From positions 186,001 to 250,000 of the forward strand of contig KV918795.1 in NCBI GenBank assembly GCA_002049455.2: a stretch of 64,000 nucleotides of DNA. The letters are read 5' to 3'. The position numbers and the translations under genes are program-made. The notes below the pieces were generated by a model that was given only the letters and a program-made list of their open reading frames with translations, had not been told where the DNA came from and did no database searches. The first letter of the stretch is position 1. Each line of letters opens with the position of its first letter. Positions 1 to 10,533 of the stretch are shown here, in pieces. The stretch comes from Porphyra umbilicalis. Taxonomy: Eukaryota > Rhodophyta > Bangiophyceae > Bangiales > Bangiaceae.

Positions 1-224
1 GCGACGACGCTGATACGTGTCCTTTGTTGGCAAACACCCAGTGCGGTCAACAACGTCGAGGCCAACGGCGCTCAGATCTTCGAAAGGTAGCCCACTCTGT
101 TTCACTTGTTTCATTGCCCGTTGGCAACGCGTTGGCCCGTTGGCAACTGACCACTCGCAGGGCCACACGTAGCGGTTTCATTTCACCGTTTCAGACCGTT
201 GGCCCGACGTTGGTGGGAATGCTC
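1..224. repeat. Right end of a family-A TIR element (left part outside window)
   Basis: These bases match 19024-19249 almost base for base, with only scattered differences. The copy ends at the same point, with the reverse complement of GAGCATTCCCACCAACGTC. The stretch is rich in CGTTGG/CCAACG motifs, as are both ends of the complete copy at 14259-19249. I read it as the right terminus of a second copy whose body lies left of the window. It encodes no protein I can support. Confidence 0.8.
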
Positions 225-440
225 GCACCCCCCATTTTCTGCTCGCTGAATCTGTGTGTACTCACGTGATTCCAATCAACTAGATTCGGGGTTTCCCTCT
301 TCGATTTGGGGCGCCCGACGTCGCTGTGAAGCCGTCCCCAACCCCAAGAGCCTAAATGAAGCCACGTGGAGCATTTGGGAGACACGTTTCTGACACGTAT
401 ACACATTCGGACTTCGGGAAGACGTAGTTGGGTGTGCTCT
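225..440 (-). repeat. End of a family-B TIR element
   Basis: Read on the minus strand from 440, this stretch matches the plus strand from 28996: GAGCA(C/T)ACCCAAC, then ACGTGTCAGAAACGTGTCT, then a CCACGTG block and a weaker continuation. The shared GAGCAT-CCCA start and CAGAAACGTGTCT core show that family B is related to family A. The family-A end at 1-224 lies directly next to it, so one element may have landed in the other. No coding potential is seen. Confidence 0.65.
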
Positions 441-2548
441 CAGCATGATTCGGAGGATCATGTGCACAACAGTCCTGTGGATAGGCGAATTTCCCATATT
501 TCAGATTTCTTAAGTCTCGAGTTGTCTTTGTGATTGGGCAGTTCATCACTACAGTTTCTGGACACCACGTTCTACGGATCATCTTTGGGGCTGATTTCCC
601 TGGCCTGTAGGACAGGATGCTCTCAAAGTGTAGTGATGCACACATATACTTAGATCAAGGGACTTGCTCTCCGTTTCAAAGATGGCAGTCTGCATTCGGG
701 ATCTGAGGGCGCGTCAGCGTTGGAAGGGTCGCGATGACGCTAAATGCGGATAGAGTTACGCGGCTGAGAAGGACTGTCCTGCCACAAGCGTCACAGGGCC
801 CAGACGGCGCCTCCCCCCCGACCCCCCCCCGCCGCCCCGAGTTGCGCGCGGCGACTGCGTGCGGCGAATTCCGGGGCTCGACGCGCCCACGATGACCCGC
901 GGGTGATCGTGCCTGCGCGCCGACTTTTGTTGCGGCGACTCGTCCGCTGTTTCTGAACCCATCGAGCGGCGCTGTTACAGGCGCCCGGTCGGGCGCGGTT
1001 GGACCCACCCGCCCGCCCGTGCACCGTTTCGGCCGCCGTGCCCGCCGTGTGCAGGTGCGCTGCGCGGCGGAGTGACGGCCCCTCCTGTAAGCGCCGCGCG
1101 ACGCTGGCGGGCACCCGCCGCTGCGGTGGCGGTGGCGGCATCCCTTTTCCCGCCTCACGCGCCCCCCGCGACAGCAACGTGACTGTACGTGCCCCCGCGC
1201 GCGCTCACGGCTATCGAGCCGGCCGGCGTGCCCGGTGTCGATAAGTCGCCGAGCGCGCTACCATCCTGAAGGCCAGGGTATTGCACACACGAGCCTGGAA
1301 TTGCAACTTGTGTTGCACATGCAGTTTTTCATGAAGACTCCGGCACAGCGGAGTCTCTCGATTTTGTGCAATCAGCAATACGCAGAACGATCAGAACCAG
1401 CGAATCGGAATGATCCTTCATGAGCATTTGGCAGCAACTTCGCCGGACACTTGCCGAATCTATAGGAGCTCGTGTGAGGATGATTCCCACTGATTATCGG
1501 TGCAGACAGTCTTCAAGCACCTCTGAATTCCACTGCGGGCTCTGTCTCCAAGATCAACTAAAAGTGGCCATAATTTGATCGCATGATCAATGCGCGACAG
1601 TTCTGCGAACTGTCGGTGGGCGTATTCGAATCTGGCAGTTCTCAGCTTTTTGGAATCAGGGACAAAATGCTGTGTAACTGACCGAACCGAGAATAACAGA
1701 ACTTGTTTTTGAGGGAGACCGGAGAAAACACCGGACGAAGACCCCAAGAACGTTGATTTCCGAGAATTTCCACCACCATTACAGACAAAGAAGGCTCCCG
1801 CACTCCAGGGCGCATGTAGTATCTTATGCAGAAGGGCACCCCGTCGATTGTGTAAGTAAAAATCGTCGTGTGGGCCGTTTGCAACGCCTCAGAGCGCTGT
1901 AGTTTAAAGCAATTCGCAATCAGGTCGCCTCAGTACGCTCGACTTGAGGGGGTCCCTGACAGCAGCCATCGGCCCGCCCCGGATGGAATGCGGTCGGTAT
2001 TCAAATGCACCGCCGAACGGACTGTCCAGTACATGGGAATGACAACGAGAGGCTAGAGAACAGAACGTTACAATGTTCCTACGAGCTGGGCGTCATCACA
2101 TCATTCACAGTGCTGGGATCACATTTCCCCGTCACACGTGCCACCATCTGGGCTTCATGCCGGCCGCCCCCGCTCTATGGGAGCTACCCGCGGAGCATGA
2201 GAGTTGGTCCACACCACGCAGCTTTTGGCCGAACGCCGAATGTATGAACGTTCGGCGCTCCGGCAAAACATGGACTCTTGCAATAGCCCGGATGGTCCAA
2301 ATGGATCTTACAGCTGGGGGTGGGCTACATACTGAGAATCTGATCTTGGCCGGCCACGCATGTGTCACAACTGAAACTTTTGTGTATTGCCTCGGGCCTC
2401 GGCCCGACAAATGGTCAACTGTAATTGATGTGCAGGATCACGCGTCACACTGTGGGTGGGGCGATAGGGAGAAGCACGACGGTCCCATCCTGCTTCCCCA
2501 CATCGGTCGCTACATCTCCCAATCACCAGCATCCCCAGCCTGCTTGCG
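441..2548. other. Gene-free stretch, nothing recognised
   Basis: Short overlapping open frames occur on both strands, most clearly in the GC-rich block at 790-1230, but none has a recognisable domain or protein-like composition. No repeat shared with the rest of the window was noticed. Confidence 0.5.
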
Positions 2549-3807
2549 ATGACTGGCTCCGGCCGTGCGGTCGCCAAGACCCACCGCCTCCGTGTCAGTC
2601 GCAAAGCAGACGCAACTCGACGGCGGTTGGCTGTGACTGCTCTGCTGGCCAGCTCGTTGCTCGCACTGCGGTGCACAGCAGAGAACCGGAGCAGAGCGTA
2701 TGACCGTATGAGCTGGGACGCTGAGGGACCTCGCGTTGGCGCGGACTTCCGGAGGACGTACAGAATGGGGCTCACGGATTTAGGGAGCTTGTGGACGTGC
2801 TGCGGCCTTCATTGATTCGTGTGGAGGTGCAAGCTGCGCGACGACACGGTCGGGGCGAGCTTGGGGAGCGCTCCGGTTGCCCAGAGACGCAGGTGGTAGT
2901 CGCGCTCCGTTTTTTTGCTGGTGGCTCGTACCTGGACTTGACTCAATTCGACGTGTTCCGGAAGACGAAATTCTACGACACGGTGCGGCGGGTTGTCGGG
3001 GCGGCGCACGCGCACATGACGCTCGCGATGGACTTTCAGTCGGAGCAAGGACGGAGCGCACTCGCGGCGTCTTTCCGGGGCGCTCTGCCAAGCTACCCGC
3101 TCGCGGACCGGGTCATCGGCGCACTCGACGTCATCGCCATCCGTCTCGCGGGGCCACCCGCATCCTCTACTTTGACGCCGGCGGAATTTTACAGTCGCAA
3201 GGGTTTTTTTGCACTCAACGTGCAGGCCATATGTGACGGCGACACACGCTTCATTTACGTCGCTACCGGGGCACCCGGGTCAATGCACGACAGCGCGGCT
3301 TGCGCGCAGACGCGACTGGGTACGGATCTGGGGAACAATGTTCTGAACTTGGGGCGATTTGTTTTTATTGGTGCCGACGCGTACGCTTTATCCTTGTTTT
3401 TGCAATGTCCGTGGCCGGGCCAACAGCTACCGATGCGGAAGGATGCAGTTAATTATTTCTTGAGCCAGCTGCGGCAGACCATCGAGCTGTCGTTTGGCAT
3501 TTTGAACAAGCGCTGGGGGGTGCTCCAACGGCCGCTGCATTTGTCTCTTGCTGATTTTGGCGACCTGATTGCTGCCCTTCTGAAGCTTCACAACTTCATA
3601 GTCGACCACTTGCCTGACGCTGTCGATGCCACAGGTACCAGCGCTTGCAACGTCGACGAGCTCTTCATGACTATGTCGGATGAGCGGGCCCCAGGTGACT
3701 CCCAGGAGTACACCTCCAGAGACGCCCGGGCGTCCCCTCTGCGTGTCGACCTGACGCGCAGCATCCAGGCTGCTGGCCGCACTCGTCGCGTGCGAGCAAA
3801 CCAATAG
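2549..3807 (+). pseudogene. PIF/Harbinger (DDE_Tnp_4, HARBI1-like) transposase, one frameshift
   Basis: The main frame (2779-3807) encodes a Harbinger-type DDE nuclease, the transposase that cuts and rejoins PIF/Harbinger DNA transposons. The catalytic acids are visible in order: Asp in GALDVIAIRL, Asp in FIGADAYAL, and Glu in RQTIELSFGILNKRWGVL. The usual HDS follows the GSM motif (GAPGSMHDSA). The N-terminal part (ADFRRTYRMGLTD) lies in another frame from 2549. The family sequence FRELVDVLRPSL resumes at about 2779, so one nucleotide was gained or lost near 2778; a very short intron is unlikely. The 338-codon main frame is near the usual length for HARBI1-type proteins. The C-terminal 60 residues are basic and not conserved. 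I found no clear TIRs or Myb-like partner gene nearby, so this is probably a decaying copy or a domesticated remnant. Confidence 0.85.
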
Positions 3808-3810
3808 TTG

Positions 3811-5992
3811 TAGAGGTGCCCTGTGAGTCTGGCTCCGGTACATTATTGACCGCTGTGGATATCTCGGAGCCACCACACCATATAGTCCAAGTGTGAAAAG
3901 CAGGCGAAAATCAAAAAAAAAAAAACTCATTGCTCCTCCACACATCCATGTCGCATGCAACAAACGAAAAAATCCGTGCATGACGCCAATATTTATGCGA
4001 AGATAGTATGGGTTCTGTTTCAAAAGCCATCAGCCAACGCCCACTGCAACACGGCTCCGCACGAATGCCGACAAGACCTTCAAGCCAGACAACCGACTCA
4101 CTCATGGACGCCAACAACGTGCTGAGCATCTCGGCAGGGAGCCTATCATCGATACAGGTCGTCGAAAAAAAGCAACCGGGGCCGACAAAAAGGATAAGGG
4201 GGACAAGTGACAGGCAGAGATAAAACATCCATAAAAAACTATGCAAAGTGGAAGCAAGACACAGAGAGAAGAGAAACAATGCAGGCGGGGGGAAGTGAGA
4301 CACTGGGCAGCGTTGTGGCTCCAGCACAAGCCCGGGGCGACGGAGCACCCGGTGGCGTCGGAATACCGACACAGAAGAGCACCCTCACAGTTGGGCACGC
4401 ACGTGGGCAGGGCGGGTGGTTTCATGCGTAAAGGAGAAAGCGGATCGACACAATTCCCTCGCCAATGCATCCAAAAACTCTTGCGTCACTGCGTCCGTGA
4501 TAGATTCTAATTCTCCAGGCAGGCCATTCAGCCTGCCTCGTCACATGGCTCCGGCCGACTGGCGCAAGCCAGGCATGCCGAGGATCGGCACGGGCAAGTT
4601 TGGCACGTGGCAGCCAACCAGCGTTCGACAACGCTTGTCACAAACACCGTCACAAACACGGACCCATGTCACGGAACGGGCCTTAGCTACCTGCATTTCC
4701 GCTCCCGGGACCCTTCAAAGCACCAGAAAGGATTCTCTCTGAAAAAGTGTTGTTTTGGTTGACTTTGCCCCCGATGTGCCGCATGCTCCTCCTTCTTGGC
4801 CAAATGGAAGAGGGTAACGCGGAGGTAACCAGACCGTACAGTCTCCAAAGAAAAAATGAACAACATGGGCAAAGGGTGCTGTAGGAGGTACGCAGCGTTT
4901 CTTTTTTTTGCAAGAACAGATGCAAGACTGTTATAGGCAGCAAGAGAAGAGCAGGGTCGCAACCCACTAGATTGAACAGTGTCAGAGAAAAAACGTGATC
5001 CACTAGATTGGACGTGATCCATTGGATTGGACAGTGTCAGTCTCTATCTGCGGAGCACACTGGATTTGAAGCACTGTCAAAGGGGGTCCATTCACACTGC
5101 TTGGTGAAGCCGTCTGCAGTCTCCTCTGCCTCCGTGCCCCCCTCAGCTGGTTGCCAGGACGGCTACGACTGCAGTCGTCAATGCCTTTCTGTGGTATACA
5201 CTGTGTCTCACACGCTGTCATAAGGGTTAATCTCCCTTCTTCTCCAATTTCTTGTCCCTTTCAGCAAGTACCGATGCTACCTCTATCACAACCACCCCTA
5301 CGGGAATTCCGCTGGATATCCAGTACCTCTGACTGGCGATCCAGTCACATGCATGCACGGGCACCGCGTTGCGGGCTGTTTCTAGTTTGCGCAGCCCAGC
5401 TGAAGGGCTGATTGGGCCAAGAAACAGGTCCTCGTTCTGCAGCACAATTGAATCCAGGATTCTTCTCATGGCTGACAGTTGCGGCTGATTCTTAAATGCC
5501 ACGAAGGACCGTGCGGCGGCTGCTGTGGGGGTGCGTCCACGGTGTGTCCTGTGTGTGTGCACATCCAAAGGGGTACCCCCACAGCGAATCTACAAGAGGT
5601 GCTGCCTCCTCCCTTACCGACGTCGTCGTGCGTCGTCGTCTTGGACGCCGGCTCATGTCGATTTCTGTCCCCCGTCTCACCCAACCCTCATCCCCCTTCC
5701 CCTTCCCCGCGCGCCTCACCCTACCATCATCCCCCCCCCTCCCCACCACGCAACCCACGCTGCCGGACCACAGAGTACGTCATGTTTTCTTGCGTTTGTG
5801 TGCCCACCTTCTCTGCGGTCTTGCCCGACTCCCTTCCCACCCAGCAATATTTCCAGGTCCCTCACCTCCTTAGTCATACAGTGCTCGGATCTGACAATTC
5901 AAGCTCATTGACATCGGGTGTTGCTTGTGGTTGAGTTTTTGTGCTCCTGTCGTTCTTTTTACCTTTTTTTCTTTCCTTTTTTTCTTTTGCAG
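3811..5992. other. Mostly non-coding stretch with a splice-acceptor-like end
   Basis: The stretch holds an A13 run near 3914, a short tandem repeat at 4985-5035 built on the unit GATCCA(C/T)(T/A)(A/G)GATTGGAC, and small unconvincing frames. Its last 60 bases are a long pyrimidine tract ending in TTTTGCAG at 5992, a good 3' splice site for the gene that starts at 6001. The upstream exon was not identified. Confidence 0.45.
5227..5568 (-). CDS. Small hypothetical protein, weak support
   Basis: This 113-codon frame has balanced composition in its second half (for example NQPQLSAMRRILDSIVLQNE and a Lys/Glu-rich tail), which is unlike the GC-only artefacts elsewhere in the window. No family is recognised, no start context was found, and the first 30 residues look like low-complexity DNA read in frame. 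It could be a chance frame. Confidence 0.2.
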   Translation of the reverse strand: MDVHTHRTHRGRTPTAAAARSFVAFKNQPQLSAMRRILDSIVLQNEDLFLGPISPSAGLRKLETARNAVPVHACDWIASQRYWISSGIPVGVVVIEVASVLAERDKKLEKKGD

Positions 5993-6000
5993 ACGCTGGT

Positions 6001-6756
6001 ATGGCGGGGGGGTCGTCCACCCCATCGTCATCCTCCGGCGGGCGTCCCCTGCTTGTTGGGGGGGTCTTTGTCAACCCCCCCCCGAGACGTGGCCTTCTCC
6101 CGCCTGCTTCTTACGCCACCGCCGCGGCTGCTGCGCGTGCCCCGCCTGCAGCTGCTTGGGCACCGTCCCGGTCGCCTCCCGCTGGGAGCCGCCCCATCGG
6201 CCCGGCCGCGCGCACCGCCCGCCACGTGGTGGGCGCGGCCGCTGCAGCTGCCGGCCCCGCAGCGGCGGCGGTGGCCGCCACCCCCGCAGCCGGTTGCACG
6301 AACGAGCGGTCAGTCGGCCGCCAGTCGCTTAAGCTGACGGGCGAAAAGCCTTACGACTGCCCCATGCTAGGGCTGACCGAGGGGGACGTTCATTTTCTTA
6401 AGGCTTTAGTACCGTCAACTGTCAAAAGCTGTTTTGTGCTACGCCTCACGTTTATGCAGCAGGACCCGGTCGTCTGCGCCAGGGCGATCGTCTACCTTGA
6501 GCGCAAAGTGCCGGCGCTGCGCCGGGAGGAGAACAGCTGGGCGGCCATGAGCCTCCTCGCCAAGGCATCCGACATCCTCCGAGCCACGAAGAAGCGGCGG
6601 GAGCGACGGCGCGCTCTGGCCCAGGTGGAGGCCGATGAGGCCCGCAAGGAGCGTCTAAGTAACATTGACGCAGAGACCCGAGACCCCACCCCCACGGCCG
6701 AGACGGGCAACTTGGCGTTGTTCATGGTTCACGGGCGCGCCCGCACTTGGTCGTAG
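6001..6756 (+). CDS. Hypothetical protein with Ala/Pro-rich N-terminus and basic coiled C-terminus
   Basis: The ATG at 6001 was chosen because it follows a strong polypyrimidine-AG acceptor (5941-5992) by nine bases. Residues 1 to about 110 are Ala/Pro/Gly-rich low complexity. From about residue 115 the sequence becomes protein-like: KLTGEKPYDCPMLGLTEGDV, then a hydrophobic stretch with VKSCFVLRLTF. An amphipathic helix rich in Arg, Glu and Ala follows (RATKKRRERRRALAQVEAD), probably a coiled coil. No known domain is recognised; the GEKPYDC string resembles a zinc-finger linker, but no second Cys/His pair follows. The layout (acceptor just before ATG, Ala-rich head, conserved tail) is like the genes at 8422 and 19560. 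Confidence 0.45.
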   Translation: MAGGSSTPSSSSGGRPLLVGGVFVNPPPRRGLLPPASYATAAAAARAPPAAAWAPSRSPPAGSRPIGPAARTARHVVGAAAAAAGPAAAAVAATPAAGCTNERSVGRQSLKLTGEKPYDCPMLGLTEGDVHFLKALVPSTVKSCFVLRLTFMQQDPVVCARAIVYLERKVPALRREENSWAAMSLLAKASDILRATKKRRERRRALAQVEADEARKERLSNIDAETRDPTPTAETGNLALFMVHGRARTWS

Positions 6757-8421
6757 CAGCGGGGAAGAAGGGGGGGGGTGAGTGTCTTCTCGATGTGTGT
6801 GAATATGTAGCACAGCGAAATACTAGGATTGAAAACTTGAGAGTTCAAAATTACAAGAGAAATACGTAAAATCTGGGTGCGTCCTGCTCGCGGCTGGACC
6901 GATCCTGTGAGCCAATCATATGTCTGTCCAGTCTCAAAAAAGAGGTCAGTTTTTGCTGAATGCCGAGTCGGGGTGACTGGATCGCCAGTCCAACGAGCTG
7001 GATGCCCAGGCGCACGGGCTGGCTATTCGGGTCGTGGCAGCCCACTATCCAGTCATATTTTCACCGTATGGCACGCTCATTCTCGCGTCCGACGCTCACC
7101 CCCCCATAGCCGTTGCTTCCCCACACTGCCTTTGCATCCCCAATCCCTGGTGCCTCACCCCACCCTTGTTGCCTCCTTCCACCCTCGCTACACCCCCACA
7201 CAGCTGTTGCCCCCCCGCACCGCAGCTGCTTCCCCTAGCCGTCGCTGCCTCCCCCCACCACTTCCGCGTCCTCACCCACAATCAAAGGCCGCGGCCGACC
7301 CACCCCAACACCCGCCACCCGCCACCGACAGCCCGCCCTCAGGCAGACCGCACCCGCGCCAGAGTCGCTGCCACCGCCCGCCCACGGGGACGGCGACCAG
7401 CGGCGGGGGCGCTAGGAAGCGGCGGGGGCTGCGCCAGCAGCGAATCTGGCCATCAGTGGCGGGGGCGGCGCCAGCGGTGGGTGCTGCGACCAAGGGCGGG
7501 GGTGGCGGCAGCGACGGGGGCAAGGGCAGCGGCTGGCGTAGCGCCATCAGGAAGGAGGCGGCCAGCGTCGGGGGCGGCGGCGGGCAGCGGCGACGCCAGC
7601 TGGCGGCCAGGGCAGCGGCAGCGACGGCGGCGGCGCCAGCGGCGCGGGCGGCGGCGGTCAGCGGCGGCGCCAGCCGGCGGCCAGGGCGGCGCAAGCGACG
7701 GCGCCGTCGCCAGCAGCGGGGGGCACGGCCAGGGGCGGGGGCGGCTCCCGTAGGGGGGTGGCGGTCAGCGGCGGGGGCGGCGGCCGGCGGGGGGCCCGCC
7801 GCCGGCCGCTGCCTACAGCTGGTGTGGAAGATGGGCCTTCGCCATGATGGGGCGCGCCTCCTCGGTGTTTGTGACCCGTCAGAACATGCTGGGGCCCGCT
7901 GTCTTACTCTGTCTTGTGACGCTCACATCCATCGGACAACCACTGTGACGTCAAGACAAGCGATATCAAGAAAGGTTACTGACGGCGGCACCCCCCGCCA
8001 AGCCCCCCCGTGCTCGGCAACCCGGAGTCTGGGGCGACTGGGAACTGATGATTTGATTGGTCGATTGATTGTGATTGAACACAGTTCTGCTCAATATGCC
8101 GACTGCTGCCGGCTGCCGGCTGGCACGGTTTCCAACGAAACAAGCCGTCGTCCGTCCGGCCTGACGGATGCATTCAAACGATCAATTTCGAACTGCATGG
8201 CCTGGCCTGGTCGGTGCCGACCCCGCGGCCCATGAGGTCCGCAGCTGATGGTCCACTGCCGCACGTGCGGACTGGGGTTCTGGCGCACCACACTCCTCAT
8301 TCCGCTTCTAACGGCGGCTCCCCCCATTTTTTTGACGCCTCCCTCATGTCCTCTGGTGATCTTCTACCCGCCTGTCGCCAGACCACCTACCACACTCCAC
8401 CTTGGTGAACTCGGTTTTAAG
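6757..8421. other. Intergenic stretch with GC-rich low-complexity block 7090-7810
   Basis: The left half (7090-7330) is C-rich and the right half (7350-7810) is G-rich, so long frames open on both strands (for example 6877-8235 plus and 7272-7694 minus). They are built almost entirely of Ala, Arg, Gly and Pro. I treat them as composition artefacts. No domain was seen. Confidence 0.55.
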
Positions 8422-10533
8422 ATGGTCGGCTCCCGCCGCACTGACGCATCGTGGTGTAGCCCTACCCCGGCAGCGGCCACCTTAGCAGAGGCCGCCACTC
8501 CTGTGGCCGCGGCGGCAGTCGTTGCCGCCTCTCCGCGGCGTGCGTACCATGCTCCTGAGTCTAGCCCTGTGGCGGCCGCGGCGGCGGTCCAGTCGATTGT
8601 GCCTGCAGCGGACGCGGCGGCCGCTGCGTTAGCCGCATCGGCTGCCCGGGCAGCCGCTGCAACTCTTTCTGTCTCCGAGTCGCCGTCAGACCCCGCCGCG
8701 ACGGCGCTTGCTGCTGCTGCTGCTGTCGGACGTGCGGCGGGATTGTCGTCGTCCGTCGCTGTCGGCAGCGCTGTTGTGGCGGCAGCGGCCTTGCGCCGAC
8801 GCGGAGCACGATCGAGTGCTGGGCGCGCCGAGACCGTTGGAGAGCTGGAGCAGTCGCTTCATCGCACGGTGGACACATGGGTAGATCGTGGCACTCCACG
8901 CGTCACTTCTACTGCCTACATGCCCCCCGTTCCTCTGCACGAGCTCCAGAGCGCGGCAACGACGCGCCAGACCCTCCCGCAGCTGTTCGCGGAGCGCACC
9001 ATCCCTTTTGGGGAGGAAGATTCTGCCCAGTCGCTCAAGGCCAGTTTGAGCCGCTTTAACGCCACTGGTACGACGGTGTGGGGCGCCCGGATGCATTCCC
9101 TTGCGGTCTTTGTGCGCACTAAGGGAAAGCACAATTTTTTTTCTTCAATGGAGCATGGCTTTGACGTGGGAGTGGACCGTGCGGCAGCCGGGGCTGCCGT
9201 GGCGCCATCTACCCCTGCTCGACTCCCCGCTCCTGCGCGCCGCTCACCATCTTCACATTCTCCTGCCACACCACTTCTCGACGCCAAGGACCGCGACGAG
9301 GACCCCGGCCCCGCTCATCTTTCGGCGACGCCCGCTTCCCGCCCGCGCTCCCCCGCTCATCCACAAGAATCGGCGGGCAGTCCGTTGGACTCGTCCACAG
9401 TGGTTGACACGCCCTCCGCTCTCAAACCCCAAGACGCTCCTCTCCCTGCCAGCCTGCTGCCATCATCACAGCACGCGGCCATGATGCTGCAGTCGATGGC
9501 GGTGGAGCAGGACGAGCGAGTGCGGAGCCTGGCCAAGAGCGCCCAGGTAACAGAGGTGAAAGAGATGGTGTACAGGATGAACAAGTGCATACAAGCCAAT
9601 GCTCAGTCTGCAGCTGCGTAGGCCAAACGCCTCGACGGCGCCCTGGCGGGTCTCGTATGCAGCAGCTCTACCATGACGGCAGCGGCGGCGACCATTACGG
9701 CGGCGTATCCTCGCGTGCGTGCTGGGGCTGAGACTATCAGCAAGCGGGCGCGCGTCCGTGCAGGGCTCGTCCTTCCTGCAGCGGGGTGCAGCGGTAGCGG
9801 CGCTGCCGGCGCTCGGGCGGCTTCTGTGGAGGCGGCTGCCAATACGGCTGCAGGTGTTGATGCTGGTGGTCGAGCCAGCTCCACGGCATCACCTTCGGGC
9901 GTGCCCATGGGGAACTTCTATGACCTGGTGTTCAGCATGACCATGCCCGCGGAGATGTTGTCGGGCAAGATGGAGTCCGAGTCGCTGTTTGTCATGCTCA
10001 TCAAGATGGTAAAGTGCTGTTTCGTGACGGCGGGGCACGCAGGTATGTTTGGGTCCATTGCTGTCAATCAGCTCTACCGCGACGGCGTGGAGCGTGCTGT
10101 GCGAGAGATGAAGCGCGGCAAGACGGTCTCCGGAACCATCAATGACGCCAAGTCCGAGCGCATGCGCAACATCCTCAAAAACAAGGTCAAGCTGTACCTG
10201 AGGCAGCTGTACTGGCTCAACAGAGCTGTCCCAGGGGTCATCAAGCCGCCGAGCTTGGCGTCATTTGAGGATATGCAGAAGGCCGCCCTGGGCACAACGG
10301 TGCGCCTCAAACTGGCAGAGGCGCTGCGTAGCATGGCGGACGAGTATGCGCTGCCGGCACACCACCCGCTCCGGGAGCCCATCACAGCCAAGTCGTTTCA
10401 CCTCTGCAAGCAGATCAACGCCATGTCGGGGCGCCCCGGTACCCCAAGTGCTACGTCTGACATTCTTGCTTCTTCTCCGTTTCGAGAGCTTTTGGCCAAA
10501 GCCGAGGAGAACATGAGGGCGAAGTACCTGTAG
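8422..10533 (+). CDS. Unrecognised two-part gene, copy 1 (in-frame TAG at 9619-9621)
   Basis: The ATG at 8422 opens a frame that runs to 10533 with a single interruption, a TAG at 9619-9621; both halves are in the same frame. The N-terminal 150 residues are Ala-rich. Next comes a short motif region (QSLKASLSRFNATGTTVWG, then HSLAVFVRTKG) that may be a small helix-extended-helix/SAP-like fold, a Pro/Ser-rich linker, and a helical stretch (KEMVYRMNKCIQ). The second half contains NFYDLVFSMTMPAEMLSGK, then a helical region with YLRQLYWLNRAVPGVI and EDMQKAAL...PLREPITAKSFHLCKQ. The second half resembles the minus-strand gene at 30001-31959 in the order and spacing of these motifs. No database family is recognised. 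It could be a mobile-element accessory protein or a multicopy host gene. The TAG may be a nonsense mutation, read-through, or a sense codon. Confidence 0.5.

Noticed and set aside
6340-6370. Zinc-finger linker GEKPYDCP in the hypothetical gene at 6001
   Set aside because: Only a TGEKP-like string is present; the second Cys and the His pair of a C2H2 finger are missing.
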